Origin: Gammaproteobacteria bacterium
Lineage (GTDB): Bacteria; Pseudomonadota; Gammaproteobacteria; Thiohalobacterales; Thiohalobacteraceae
NCBI GenBank assembly: GCA_016218375.1
Contig: JACREG010000007.1
Location: 1-32,194 of the forward strand
Direction: 5' to 3'
DNA: 32,194 nt
Shown here: piece after piece, positions 16,200 through 24,539 of the stretch
Layout of the letters: each line of letters begins with the position of its first letter
Numbering within the stretch: the stretch's first letter is position 1
Notes under the pieces: model-generated
Database searches by the model: none
Told to the model about the DNA's origin: nothing
What the model saw: only the letters and a program-made list of their open reading frames with translations
Position numbers and translations under genes: made by a program

Positions 16200-17258
16200 A
16201 TGCATGTGATTGCCATTGCCAACCAGAAGGGTGGGTGCGGTAAGACCACCACGGCCATCAATCTTTCCGCCGCCTTGGGCGAAGACGGTGCCCGGGTTCT
16301 ACTCATCGACATGGACCCGCAGGGCCATGCCTCGTTGGGGCTGGGCCAGAGTACGCTGGGACGCGCCGGCCTGTTCGAGGTTCTGAACGGCCAGAACGAC
16401 TTGGACGACGTGATTCAGGACGGTGTCGCCTGGGGCGTCGATCTGGTGCCCGCGACCATCTCGCTGGCGGCCGTCGAACATGTGTTATCCGATCGGCCGG
16501 AACGTGAACGTCAATTGATCAAACACCTTGAAACCGTAGCGCACCGTTATGACTATGCCATTCTCGACTGTCCACCCTCGCTCGGCCTGCTGGCCGTCAA
16601 TGCCCTGCGCGCGGCCAGCCAAGTGCTGGTGCCGATGGACGCCAGCCTGTACGCCCTCGATGGCCTGCAACGTCTGCGCGAACTCGTGCACCTGATCGAG
16701 ACCCGCTATGACCTGGACATCCCGCTACGGCTGTTGCCGATCATGTTCGACACGCGCACGCGCTTGGCGCGCAGTCTGTTCGATCACCTGCTGGAACAAG
16801 GGCTGAACACATGCGCGACGCGTATCCGTGCCTGTGTGAAAATCCGCGAAGCCGCCTTGCAGGGGCAATCGCTGCTGGCCTATGCGCCGCGCGCGCCGGT
16901 CGCCGCCGACTACCGCAATCTGGCCCTGGAGCTGCGTTCGCAGGCAACCGCGCAGCAGCGTGCGACGACACTGGAGACGACGACAACCGCTACGCCGATA
17001 GAGGCCCACGAAATCGTACTGAACTTCCAGGATCTGGAATGCCGGCGCCTGCAGATCGCCGGCGATTTCAACGACTGGATTCCGGACGGTGGCGTGGAAA
17101 CCCGCCAGCTCGACGGCAGTTGGCAGAAAGTGCTGCACGTAGCCGAGGGCGCCTATGAATACCGCGTCATCATCGACGGCATCTGGCAACAAGATCCGAC
17201 CAACCCGTATGAAGTGCCCAATAACCTGGGCGGCAACAATTCGCTGCTGCGCGTATGA
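16200..17258 (+). CDS. ParA/MinD-family ATPase fused to AMPK-type glycogen-binding domain
   Basis: 352 residues in two parts. Residues 1-255 are a ParA/Soj-type P-loop ATPase. The deviant Walker A is NQKGGCGKTT, with signature Lys10 and Lys15. DMDPQGHAS, YAILDCPPSLG and QVLVPMDASLYALDG follow. Such ATPases position plasmids, chemoreceptors or carboxysomes on the nucleoid or membrane. After a Thr-rich linker, residues 268-352 form an early-set carbohydrate-binding domain like that of AMPK beta (CBM48): LQIAGDFNDW, EYRVIIDGIW, NNLGGNNSLLRV. W293, R322, W329, L343 and N346 match the sugar-contact residues W100, K126, W133, L146 and N150 of AMPK beta1, with K changed to R. The ATG follows GGATGGAG. 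It overlaps or abuts the next gene. Confidence 0.88.
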   Translation: MHVIAIANQKGGCGKTTTAINLSAALGEDGARVLLIDMDPQGHASLGLGQSTLGRAGLFEVLNGQNDLDDVIQDGVAWGVDLVPATISLAAVEHVLSDRPERERQLIKHLETVAHRYDYAILDCPPSLGLLAVNALRAASQVLVPMDASLYALDGLQRLRELVHLIETRYDLDIPLRLLPIMFDTRTRLARSLFDHLLEQGLNTCATRIRACVKIREAALQGQSLLAYAPRAPVAADYRNLALELRSQATAQQRATTLETTTTATPIEAHEIVLNFQDLECRRLQIAGDFNDWIPDGGVETRQLDGSWQKVLHVAEGAYEYRVIIDGIWQQDPTNPYEVPNNLGGNNSLLRV

Positions 17259-17278
17259 CGTGCGAAGGAGTCACTGCG

Positions 17279-17971
17279 ATGCTGAATCCCGCCTGGCAAC
17301 CCGCCCAGGAACACGCCGAGCGGCTGATCCATATCAGCCACCATTTCCTCAGCGACAACATCATCCCTCAGGTGCCTCAGGCACCCCAGGTGACACAGGT
17401 GCCGCATGCACCGGCGGCTGATCTCCCGGCGGCGGAGCCCGTGGTGATCCCGGTGCTGCTCGCCGTCGCCGCCGATATGCCGCAACGGCAGGACCCGGGC
17501 TATCTGCTGCGCGCACTGGCACGGCAGTTGAACCTGCCGAGCTCGGCGGCGTCCGAACACCCCGAGCGCGACGAGCGTGCCGGGCGTGCCGAACGCGATT
17601 GGCATCTGCAAACCTGCGCGCACGCCGGCGAAATTGCCCAGGCGTCCCCGCTGGTCGTGCTCATGATCGACGCCACGCTGGACGCAACCCGCGAGGCCTA
17701 TGGGCTGCTCAAGCAAGCCAACCAACGGCAGATCGAAAATGTCGGCGTCATCTTCCGCGCCGGCGACGATCTGGCCGCGGCGCGGCGTTGCTATCGGCGT
17801 CTGGCCGTCGGCGCGTTGCGCTTTCTCGATCGACCCTTGGTCAATCTGGGTTGGCTGCCCAATCCCGGCCCGCATTTCGCGGCGGCGCTGGCGCATGCCG
17901 CCCAAGTGATTCATAGCCAACGGCACGAACGCGCACCGCAGGAACCCACACGCGGCGAGGTCATGCAATGA
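17279..17971 (+). CDS. MinD/FlhG-like protein without a P-loop
   Basis: 230 residues. After an N-terminal helix and a Pro/Gln/Val-rich linker (QVPQAPQVTQVPHAP), residues about 60-215 keep the second half of a MinD/FlhG-type fold: VVLMIDATLDATREAYGLLKQ, then ENVGVIFRAGDDLAAARRCYRRL and ALRFLDRPLVNLGWLPNPGPHF, which match the family's VNxV...EA...F.RL...RFL...LGxIP segment. No KGG(x)GKT motif is present, so ATP hydrolysis is unlikely. It may be a partner of the intact ParA next door. ATG 17279 has AAGGAG 8 bases upstream and is preferred to ATG 17255, which overlaps the parA stop. Its own stop overlaps the next start (ATGA). The homology is remote and is my reading of the pattern. Confidence 0.7.
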   Translation: MLNPAWQPAQEHAERLIHISHHFLSDNIIPQVPQAPQVTQVPHAPAADLPAAEPVVIPVLLAVAADMPQRQDPGYLLRALARQLNLPSSAASEHPERDERAGRAERDWHLQTCAHAGEIAQASPLVVLMIDATLDATREAYGLLKQANQRQIENVGVIFRAGDDLAAARRCYRRLAVGALRFLDRPLVNLGWLPNPGPHFAAALAHAAQVIHSQRHERAPQEPTRGEVMQ

Positions 17972-18561
17972 GTCTGCACATCCGCGCCGTCGCGCCGCCC
18001 ACGCAGGCACGCCTGCGGCAATTGCTGCTGGAGTCCTTGCCGCAATTGCTGGGTAGCGAGGCGCGCGCACTGCCGTCGGCCGGTCACATGCCGGTCGACA
18101 CGCTGATCGCGCTCGACGCCTATCAACGCTTGTGGGTACTGAGTTTCAACAGTCACGATCCCGCCCGTGCCCTGCTCGACGGCATGACGGCACTGCAACA
18201 GGTGCGCGACCTGCTACCCTGGCTGCGTCAGGCGCGGCTGGTCGGCGCCGAACTCACGGAATGCTCGCTGCTGGTATTGACGACGGACATGCCCGCCGGC
18301 AGCGCGGAACTCGCCAAACGCGCCGGCATCGAGTGGCGCCGGCTGCGCTGCCTGGAAGTGAACGGCGAACTCGGTCTGCTGATCGAACCTGCCGAGACAC
18401 CCGCACTGCAACCGCCGCGCCAGCAACCGACGGTAACGAATCCTGCATCGACTCCGGCGGCGCCCGCCGCGCCGAATCCACAGCCGGGCACACTGACCCC
18501 GCTGCCGCGCCGCGACAACCGGCTCACGCCCGAAGAGGAAGCGTTCTTCCAGCATCTATAA
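17968..18561 (+). CDS. Unrecognised protein with disordered linker and acidic C-terminal motif
   Basis: 197 residues. Residues 1-135 look like one alpha/beta domain (MPVDTLIALDAYQRLWVLSFNSHDPARALLDGM, then RLVGAELTECSLLVLTTDMP and AGIEWRRLRCLEVNGELGLL). I do not recognise the family. Residues about 140-180 are a Pro/Ala/Thr-rich linker. The protein ends in RLTPEEEAFFQHL, a short amphipathic acidic helix separated from the domain, as in proteins that dock on a partner by their tail. The start overlaps the stop of the preceding gene (ATGA), so translation is coupled and the two products probably work together. Confidence 0.75.
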   Translation: MSLHIRAVAPPTQARLRQLLLESLPQLLGSEARALPSAGHMPVDTLIALDAYQRLWVLSFNSHDPARALLDGMTALQQVRDLLPWLRQARLVGAELTECSLLVLTTDMPAGSAELAKRAGIEWRRLRCLEVNGELGLLIEPAETPALQPPRQQPTVTNPASTPAAPAAPNPQPGTLTPLPRRDNRLTPEEEAFFQHL

Positions 18562-18626
18562 AATCCGTTACAGTTCTCCCGCCGGGCGGTCGCTGTTACC
18601 ACTACTCGCATACATCCCCACACCCC

Positions 18627-19424
18627 ATGGCCGACATCAACATCCCCGACCTCGCCATCACCGTCGTCGAACCCTCGGCGGTCCAGGCGCAGATCATTGC
18701 CGGACATCTGCGCGACGCCGGCGCGCAGAACGTGCAGACCTTCCACAACGGCGCGGCCGTGCTCGCCTATCTGGAACGCTACAAATCCGATCTGGTCATC
18801 AGTGCGATGTATCTGCCGGACATGACCGGCGCCGAACTCGTGCAACGCATGCGCGCCACCCGGCGCCTGGAAGACCTGCCGTTCATGCTGATCTCCAGCG
18901 AGACCTCGTTCGCCATGCTCGACCCAATCCGCCAAGCCGGCGTGGTCGCCATCCTGCCCAAACCGTTTGCCCCGCAGGATCTGCGCCGGGCGTTGGCCGC
19001 GACGCTGGAGTTCGTCAATCCGGATGCCGCGGCACTCGCCGACATCGTGCTGGACGATCTGCAAGTGCTGGTGGTCGACGACAGCAGCACCGCGCGCAAA
19101 CACATCTCGCGCGTGCTGAAGAATCTCGGCATCGACAACATCACCACCGCCGAGAACGGCCGCGCCGCTGTGGAACTCATCGAACACAACTTCTTCGATC
19201 TGGTGGTCACCGACTACAACATGCCGGAGATGGACGGCGAGATGCTCACCCGCCACATCCGCGAACACAGCTCGCAGCGCAGCATCCCGGTGCTGATGGT
19301 CACCAGCGAAGGCGACTCCAGCCGCCTGTCCGCCGTACAGCAGGCCGGCGTCTCCGGCATCTGCGACAAACCTTTCGATGCCATCACCGTCAAGCAGATG
19401 ATCCGGAATATGCTGGCTGGCTGA
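18627..19424 (+). CDS. Double-receiver (REC-REC) response regulator; first receiver degenerate
   Basis: 265 residues, two CheY-like receiver domains and no output domain. REC2 (about 145-265) is complete: acidic pair D151/D152 (VLVVDDSSTAR), phospho-acceptor D196 (VVTDYNMPEMDG), and the Lys of CDKPFD. REC1 (about 10-130) has VVEPS in place of the acidic pair and A60 in place of the acceptor Asp (LVISAMYLPDMTG), but keeps LPKPF. REC1 therefore cannot be phosphorylated in the usual way. The ATG at 18627 begins the first domain; the ORF track extends upstream to 18132 in a frame shadowing the previous gene. It lies 65 bases after that gene. No histidine kinase is in the window. Confidence 0.9.
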   Translation: MADINIPDLAITVVEPSAVQAQIIAGHLRDAGAQNVQTFHNGAAVLAYLERYKSDLVISAMYLPDMTGAELVQRMRATRRLEDLPFMLISSETSFAMLDPIRQAGVVAILPKPFAPQDLRRALAATLEFVNPDAAALADIVLDDLQVLVVDDSSTARKHISRVLKNLGIDNITTAENGRAAVELIEHNFFDLVVTDYNMPEMDGEMLTRHIREHSSQRSIPVLMVTSEGDSSRLSAVQQAGVSGICDKPFDAITVKQMIRNMLAG

Positions 19425-19465
19425 TTCCGGTATGATGGCGCGGTCGCAATCCACGGCCCGCGCTC

Positions 19466-20761
19466 ATGCACGACACCCCTGAACCGACTCCCGAACCCAC
19501 GCGCCGCGCCGCCTATGCCTGGGCCTGCTACGACTGGGCCAACTCGGCGTTTGCCACGACGGTCATGGCCGGGTTCTTTCCGCTGTTCTTCAAACAATAT
19601 TGGAACAGCGGCGTCGCCGATACGTTGAGCACTTTCCGGCTCGGCATGGCCAACTCCATCGCCAGTCTGATCGTGGTGTTGGGCGCGCCGCTGCTCGGCG
19701 CCATCGCCGATCATATGGACACGCGCAAGGGTTTCCTGCTGCTGTTCTCCGCACTCGGCGTGGTGATGACCGGCTCGCTGTATTTCGTCGCCGCCGGCGA
19801 CTGGCAGATCGCGGCCTTGTGTTATGTGCTGGCGGTGCTCGGCTTTTCCGGCGGTAATCTGTTCTACGACTCGCTGCTGATTTTCGTCGCGCGGCCCACC
19901 CAACTCGACCGCATCTCCGCGCTGGGTTTCGCGCTCGGCTATCTCGGCGGCGGCGTGCTGTTCGCGGTGAACGTGCTGATGGTGCTGCACCCGGACTGGT
20001 TCGGACTGCCGGACAAGAGTGCGGCGGTACGCACCAGTTTTCTCACCGTGGCGGTGTGGTGGGCAGTGTTCACCGTGCCTGTATTGATGAGCGTGCATGA
20101 ACCGCGTGCCGCGCAACCGACGCGATTGCGTGCGGCGCTCAGCCAGGGTTTCGGTCAGTTGCGGCATACGCTGCGCGACATCGGTCGGCTGCCGCAGACG
20201 TTTCTGTTTCTGCTTGCCTATTGGCTGTACATCGACGGCGTCGACACCATCATCCGTATGGCCGTCGATTACGGTTTATCGTTGGGCTTTCCGTCCAACA
20301 GCCTGATCGTCGCGCTGCTCATCACCCAGTTCGTCGGCTTCCCCGCCGCCATCGCCTTCGGCCGGATCGGCGAACGCATCGGCGCACGCACCGGCATCCT
20401 GATCGCGCTCGCGGTCTATATGGTCGTCACCGCCTGGGGCGCGTTCATGTCCCAGGTGTGGGAGTTCTATCTGCTCGCCGTGGTGATCGGCTTGGTGCAG
20501 GGCGGCGTGCAATCGTTGAGCCGTTCGCTGTACGCACGGCTGATCCCCGCCGGGCGCAGCGCGGAGTTCTTCGGCTTCTACAACATGCTCGGCAAGTTCG
20601 CCGCCGTGCTCGGACCGGCGTTGATGGGCTGGGTCGGCGTGCTCACCGGCAACCCACGTCTGGGGATATTGTCGGTGCTGGTGCTGTTCGTGCTCGGCGC
20701 GGCGCTGTTGACGCGTGTCGATCTGGAACGCGGCCGGCAGAATGCGATGAAGCACGGTTAA
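19466..20761 (+). CDS. MFS transporter, Atg22-like (UMF1) family
   Basis: 431-residue inner-membrane protein with about twelve hydrophobic segments. The family marks are YAWACYDWANSAFATTVM at the N-terminus, the MDTRKGFLLL loop, and VQGGVQSLSRSLYARLIPAG after the tenth segment. These are typical of the Atg22-like branch of the major facilitator superfamily, which in fungi exports amino acids from the vacuole. The substrate of bacterial members is unknown. It starts 41 bases after the response regulator on the same strand and could be on the same transcript. Its stop faces the convergent outer-membrane protein gene across 20 bases. Confidence 0.9.
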   Translation: MHDTPEPTPEPTRRAAYAWACYDWANSAFATTVMAGFFPLFFKQYWNSGVADTLSTFRLGMANSIASLIVVLGAPLLGAIADHMDTRKGFLLLFSALGVVMTGSLYFVAAGDWQIAALCYVLAVLGFSGGNLFYDSLLIFVARPTQLDRISALGFALGYLGGGVLFAVNVLMVLHPDWFGLPDKSAAVRTSFLTVAVWWAVFTVPVLMSVHEPRAAQPTRLRAALSQGFGQLRHTLRDIGRLPQTFLFLLAYWLYIDGVDTIIRMAVDYGLSLGFPSNSLIVALLITQFVGFPAAIAFGRIGERIGARTGILIALAVYMVVTAWGAFMSQVWEFYLLAVVIGLVQGGVQSLSRSLYARLIPAGRSAEFFGFYNMLGKFAAVLGPALMGWVGVLTGNPRLGILSVLVLFVLGAALLTRVDLERGRQNAMKHG

Positions 20762-20781
20762 CGTCGGCGCACTGCCAAGCC

Positions 20782-21690
20782 CTAGTCCAACCATACATAG
20801 CGCACGATGAACCGGGCACTTTCCCGGAAACCATTCTCCACATGGCTGTCGGCACCGACTTCCAGTTGCAACTGGTGCCTGGGATTCAGATAACGGGCGG
20901 CGCCGATGCGGTAACGTCCCTGGTTCTTCGTATTCTGCTGGTCGATACCGTCGACCGACGTTTCGCCGCCCCAGTCGTGAAGATAAGACGCGGACACGCG
21001 GGTGGCCGGGTCGATCTGGTAGCGCAGGTGAATCTGCGCATTGACGAGAACACGCTGTTCGAGGCGGTGATCGCCGAGATACTCGTCGTTCGCGCTGTGC
21101 CCTACCACGTCACCGACCAGATCGAGCAAGAACTTTCCGGGCAACGGCATGATGACACCGCTATTGACGCCGATCTTCCAGCGGTTTTCACCCAGATTAA
21201 GCGACCTGTCCTTATCGTAGTTGCCCACGGGCACGGATAGATAGGGCGTGACGGCAAGATAGCGTTTCTCTTGGGGACGATTGCGCACCCAGAACACCGT
21301 GCCCACAATCGGATCGGCACACCCACGCGCCGTGCCGAGACCAGCGATATCGCTGCCGGCGCGGGTAACGCCGCAACTGGCGATGAAGCCCGGCGCCACG
21401 GTGCGGCCGCGGTATTCCAGATAGTGAAGAAACCGCATCTGTAGGCTATTGCTGTCCAGTGTCACATCGCCCGACAGTTTTTCGCCGTCGGCATAACGGG
21501 CATTGCGTTCGACATGCTGAACATAGAGTCCGAGTGCATTCTTCCCGGGCGCGCGTGCAGTGTAGATGCCGGGTTCGATATCGATGGCATAGGCCTCCGC
21601 GCGATACAGCAACAGCACACCCAGCAGGCGTAGCGCACGGAGGGTGTTACGCCCATGTCGATGTTCCGCTAGGCCCTCTCGGACAGCCAT
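20782..21690 (-). CDS. Outer-membrane beta-barrel-like protein (phenol MetA-like, PF13557 type)
   Basis: 302 residues. An N-terminal hydrophobic stretch (LRALRLLGVLLLYRAEAYA) is a likely signal peptide. The rest alternates strands and loops as in the family called 'putative MetA-pathway of phenol degradation'. Marks are VTPYLSVPVGNYD, NRWKIGVNSGVIMPLPG, FLLDLVGDVV, RVSASYLHDWGG and a C-terminal aromatic strand ending RFIVRYVWLD. The function of the family is not established; members are thought to be outer-membrane channels. The ATG at 21690 is chosen. The ORF track begins at 21750, inside the upstream GGDEF-EAL gene. The overlap with that gene's stop is about 20 bases, suggesting a shared transcript. 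Confidence 0.72.
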   Translation of the reverse strand: MAVREGLAEHRHGRNTLRALRLLGVLLLYRAEAYAIDIEPGIYTARAPGKNALGLYVQHVERNARYADGEKLSGDVTLDSNSLQMRFLHYLEYRGRTVAPGFIASCGVTRAGSDIAGLGTARGCADPIVGTVFWVRNRPQEKRYLAVTPYLSVPVGNYDKDRSLNLGENRWKIGVNSGVIMPLPGKFLLDLVGDVVGHSANDEYLGDHRLEQRVLVNAQIHLRYQIDPATRVSASYLHDWGGETSVDGIDQQNTKNQGRYRIGAARYLNPRHQLQLEVGADSHVENGFRESARFIVRYVWLD

Positions 21691-24539
21691 GCAAGAAATT
21701 CCTCTTCGGGCAACGGTCGGCAGAACAGGAAGCCCTGGAAGCCCTCGCATCCCAGCCCCAGCAGGATGTCGTGTTGTGCTGCGGATTCGACGCCTTCCGC
21801 AATGATCGCCAAGTGCATGTGCCGGCCGATCGCGATCATGGTTTCCACCAGGCTATGATCCTTGGATCGATCCAGCTCGCCAATAAACGTCTTGTCGATT
21901 TTGATCTGGTCCAGCGGCAGATCCTTGAGGTAGGCCAGCGAAGAATAGCCGGTGCCGAAATCGTCCAGCGACACATGCAGCCCGAGCGCGCGCAGTGTTT
22001 CCAATTTCCTGACCGTCCCTTCGAGATCGTACAGCAGCGCGGTCTCGGTCAGTTCCAGCATCAGCAAATCGGGATCGATCTGGTGCCGCGCAATGCACTC
22101 GCTCACCATCTGGACGAAATCCGGTCGGGCGAATTGCCAGGGGCAGACATTGATCGACAGGTGCCCGGAGAACGGCACGCCGGCCCGCAGCCACGCATTC
22201 AGTTGGCTGCACGCACGATCGAATACCCAACGGCCGATGGAATGGATCAAGCCGGTTTCTTCGGCAACGGGGATGAACGTGTCCGGCGGGATATCGCCCA
22301 ACTCCGGATGCCGCCAGCGCAGCAGCGCCTCGGCGCCGATCATCCGCCCGCCGGCATCGAGCTGCGGTTGAAAATACAAGGCCAGCTCGTCGTTGGCGAT
22401 CACCCGACGCAGTCCTTCCTCCAGTTGCAAGCGTGTGGCGGCCGCGGTCTGTAGACTGGGCACATAGAACTGAATGTTGCCGCGACCCAGGCCCTTCGCC
22501 CGGTACAAGGCCATCTCCGCATGGCGCAGGATGTCCAATTCGGACTCGCCGTTTGCAGGGAACAGCACCACGCCGATGCTGGCGCCGATGCTGAAGGCGC
22601 GCTCGCCCAGTAATATCGGGCTCGATAATTTATCCATGATCTTTTGCGCAAGCTCGTGCGCCACACGTTCCGCCGTCGGGATATCCACGGACCCCAACTC
22701 CATGAGCACCGCGAATTCGTCGCCGCCCGGCCGCGCCACCAGTGCGCGACCGCCGACGACCTCGTCCAGGCGGTGGCCGACCGCGCGCAGCACGTCATCG
22801 CCGACGTCGTGACTGAGTGCATCGTTGATGGTCTTGAAGTGATCCAGATCGATCAACAGCAGGGCACCGCAGGTTCTAGATCGACGCGCCTGCCCCAATA
22901 CCTCGGTAAGGCGTTCGTGCAACTGCGCGCGATTGGCCAGATCGGTCAGGTAATCGCGATATGCCATGCGCCGTATGTGCGCCTCGGCGCGCAGCCGCGC
23001 GAGTTCGGCACCCGCACGCGCGGCAAAGATTTCGAGAATCTCCCACACCTGTTCGATGTGCACAAGGGGTTTGCCGTCGAGCACCACGAGCAGTCCCAGC
23101 GGTTCGCCGCGGGCATCGAACAAGGGCGTACCGATATAACCTTCGGCGCCCATTTCGACGAGCAGGCGATCCTTCGGAAACAACTGCTGCACGCCGTGCG
23201 GATAGGCGCAGGTGCCCTGCCCCATGACCGTGGCGCAAGGCGTGTCCGCCAACGCGTAACTGATATTGGGGGCCGTCTGTCCGTGCGCCCAGACCGTCAG
23301 CGTGTCGATCCGTTGTGCATCTCGCCCGTCGACCGTGCCGATGAAGGCATAGTCGGCGTCGAACAATTGCGCCAGGCTCTGCACGAGCTGTTGGAAAAAA
23401 CGCTCGCCGGTCGCCGCCGAAACGCCGGCCGCGATCAGACGAATGGCATCCTCGACGCGCTTTTTCCCGGTCACATCCTCGTGCATCAGGATCACATCGC
23501 GGATACCTCCGACCTCGTCTTTGATCGGATAGATGTAGGCACGCACCCAACGGTCGCGAACCGGTCCGCGTACGACTGGATTGTCTGCCGGGTTGTATAT
23601 GATCGGTGGGAGCTCAACGGATTTTCCCGAGAAGGCCTCCTCGATATAAGGCATGACACCTTTATCCCGCAGTTGCCGGTCGTGCAGAATGTTGTAGTCG
23701 CCGAGACTGTCGGCACGCACGCCCCACAGCTTTTCCCAGGCCGCATTGACCTGCCGCGTCAACCCGGCCGGCGACAGCACCTGAATACTGAATGGGGATT
23801 GTTCCACCAGGGAACGGAAGCGGCGTTCGGAATCGCGCAGCCGTTGGCCGGTCTCATGGTCGAGCAAGGCACTCATGACAATGACCATGGCCAGAAAACC
23901 GAAAGGCCCCAACGGGACGAAGTCGATCATGGAGGCCCGGGCCAGAACGCCCTCGATGGCCGTCACTAGATACACTCCGACGGCAAGCAACATGGCCAGT
24001 ATCGTGCGCGCACGGTTGCGGCGGTAGATCACGCCCAGGGCATACAGCGCGAAGCCGATATTCGTCAGCACCAGTAGCGAGCCAATCCCGAACCCTGCGC
24101 CCGTTCTACCTACCGGGTGTGCGATCGTCTCGCCCCAGGGCAGGCGCAGCGCCTCCAGCCCGGACAATTCCGCGAACTGCAAGCTGTAGGGCTGGAACAG
24201 ATTGATCAGGAACAGTGCGGCAAACAGCATATTCGAAGCCACCAGCCAGCGCCGCGGACGCAGGCCGGTAAATTCCGCGATGAACCAGGGGAACAACATG
24301 AACGTCAGAACAATGAAAGAAATATTCCACTTCAGCGCCACGACAAACTCGACAAGGGTGGTGGCCCGATAGACCTGGACGTGCGACACCCCGAACAGGA
24401 CCGCTGTCAGGCACATGCCGGCGAACAACCGATGGGTGAGATTGCCCGGTCGATGCCAGGCAACGGAAAAATGCCTGACCGCGGCATAGGCACAGACGCC
24501 ACTCAATACCAACAGACTTGTGACAAAAGCACTGTCCAT
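21669..24539 (-). CDS. Membrane-bound GGDEF-EAL protein with PAS and GAF sensors
   Basis: 956 residues. Order: about seven membrane helices (residues 5-225), PAS (about 235-360), GAF (about 365-520), GGDEF (about 535-690), EAL (about 705-950). The diguanylate cyclase site G605-GDEF is intact. The RxxD inhibitory site upstream of it is absent. The phosphodiesterase site is also intact: E737 in GAEALLRW, then DDFGTGYSSLAYLKDLPLDQIKIDKTFI and AEGVES. The protein could make or break cyclic di-GMP, so the net activity is not readable. The 7TM part resembles the sensor head seen on many bacterial histidine kinases and cyclases. The ATG at 24539 is the only reasonable start; 358 bases of intergenic DNA precede it. 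Confidence 0.94.
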   Translation of the reverse strand: MDSAFVTSLLVLSGVCAYAAVRHFSVAWHRPGNLTHRLFAGMCLTAVLFGVSHVQVYRATTLVEFVVALKWNISFIVLTFMLFPWFIAEFTGLRPRRWLVASNMLFAALFLINLFQPYSLQFAELSGLEALRLPWGETIAHPVGRTGAGFGIGSLLVLTNIGFALYALGVIYRRNRARTILAMLLAVGVYLVTAIEGVLARASMIDFVPLGPFGFLAMVIVMSALLDHETGQRLRDSERRFRSLVEQSPFSIQVLSPAGLTRQVNAAWEKLWGVRADSLGDYNILHDRQLRDKGVMPYIEEAFSGKSVELPPIIYNPADNPVVRGPVRDRWVRAYIYPIKDEVGGIRDVILMHEDVTGKKRVEDAIRLIAAGVSAATGERFFQQLVQSLAQLFDADYAFIGTVDGRDAQRIDTLTVWAHGQTAPNISYALADTPCATVMGQGTCAYPHGVQQLFPKDRLLVEMGAEGYIGTPLFDARGEPLGLLVVLDGKPLVHIEQVWEILEIFAARAGAELARLRAEAHIRRMAYRDYLTDLANRAQLHERLTEVLGQARRSRTCGALLLIDLDHFKTINDALSHDVGDDVLRAVGHRLDEVVGGRALVARPGGDEFAVLMELGSVDIPTAERVAHELAQKIMDKLSSPILLGERAFSIGASIGVVLFPANGESELDILRHAEMALYRAKGLGRGNIQFYVPSLQTAAATRLQLEEGLRRVIANDELALYFQPQLDAGGRMIGAEALLRWRHPELGDIPPDTFIPVAEETGLIHSIGRWVFDRACSQLNAWLRAGVPFSGHLSINVCPWQFARPDFVQMVSECIARHQIDPDLLMLELTETALLYDLEGTVRKLETLRALGLHVSLDDFGTGYSSLAYLKDLPLDQIKIDKTFIGELDRSKDHSLVETMIAIGRHMHLAIIAEGVESAAQHDILLGLGCEGFQGFLFCRPLPEEEFLAWLSERA

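Noticed and set aside
22644-23969. 441-codon forward ORF opposite the GGDEF-EAL gene
   Set aside because: Shadow of an intact gene with GGDEF and GAF motifs in the other strand.
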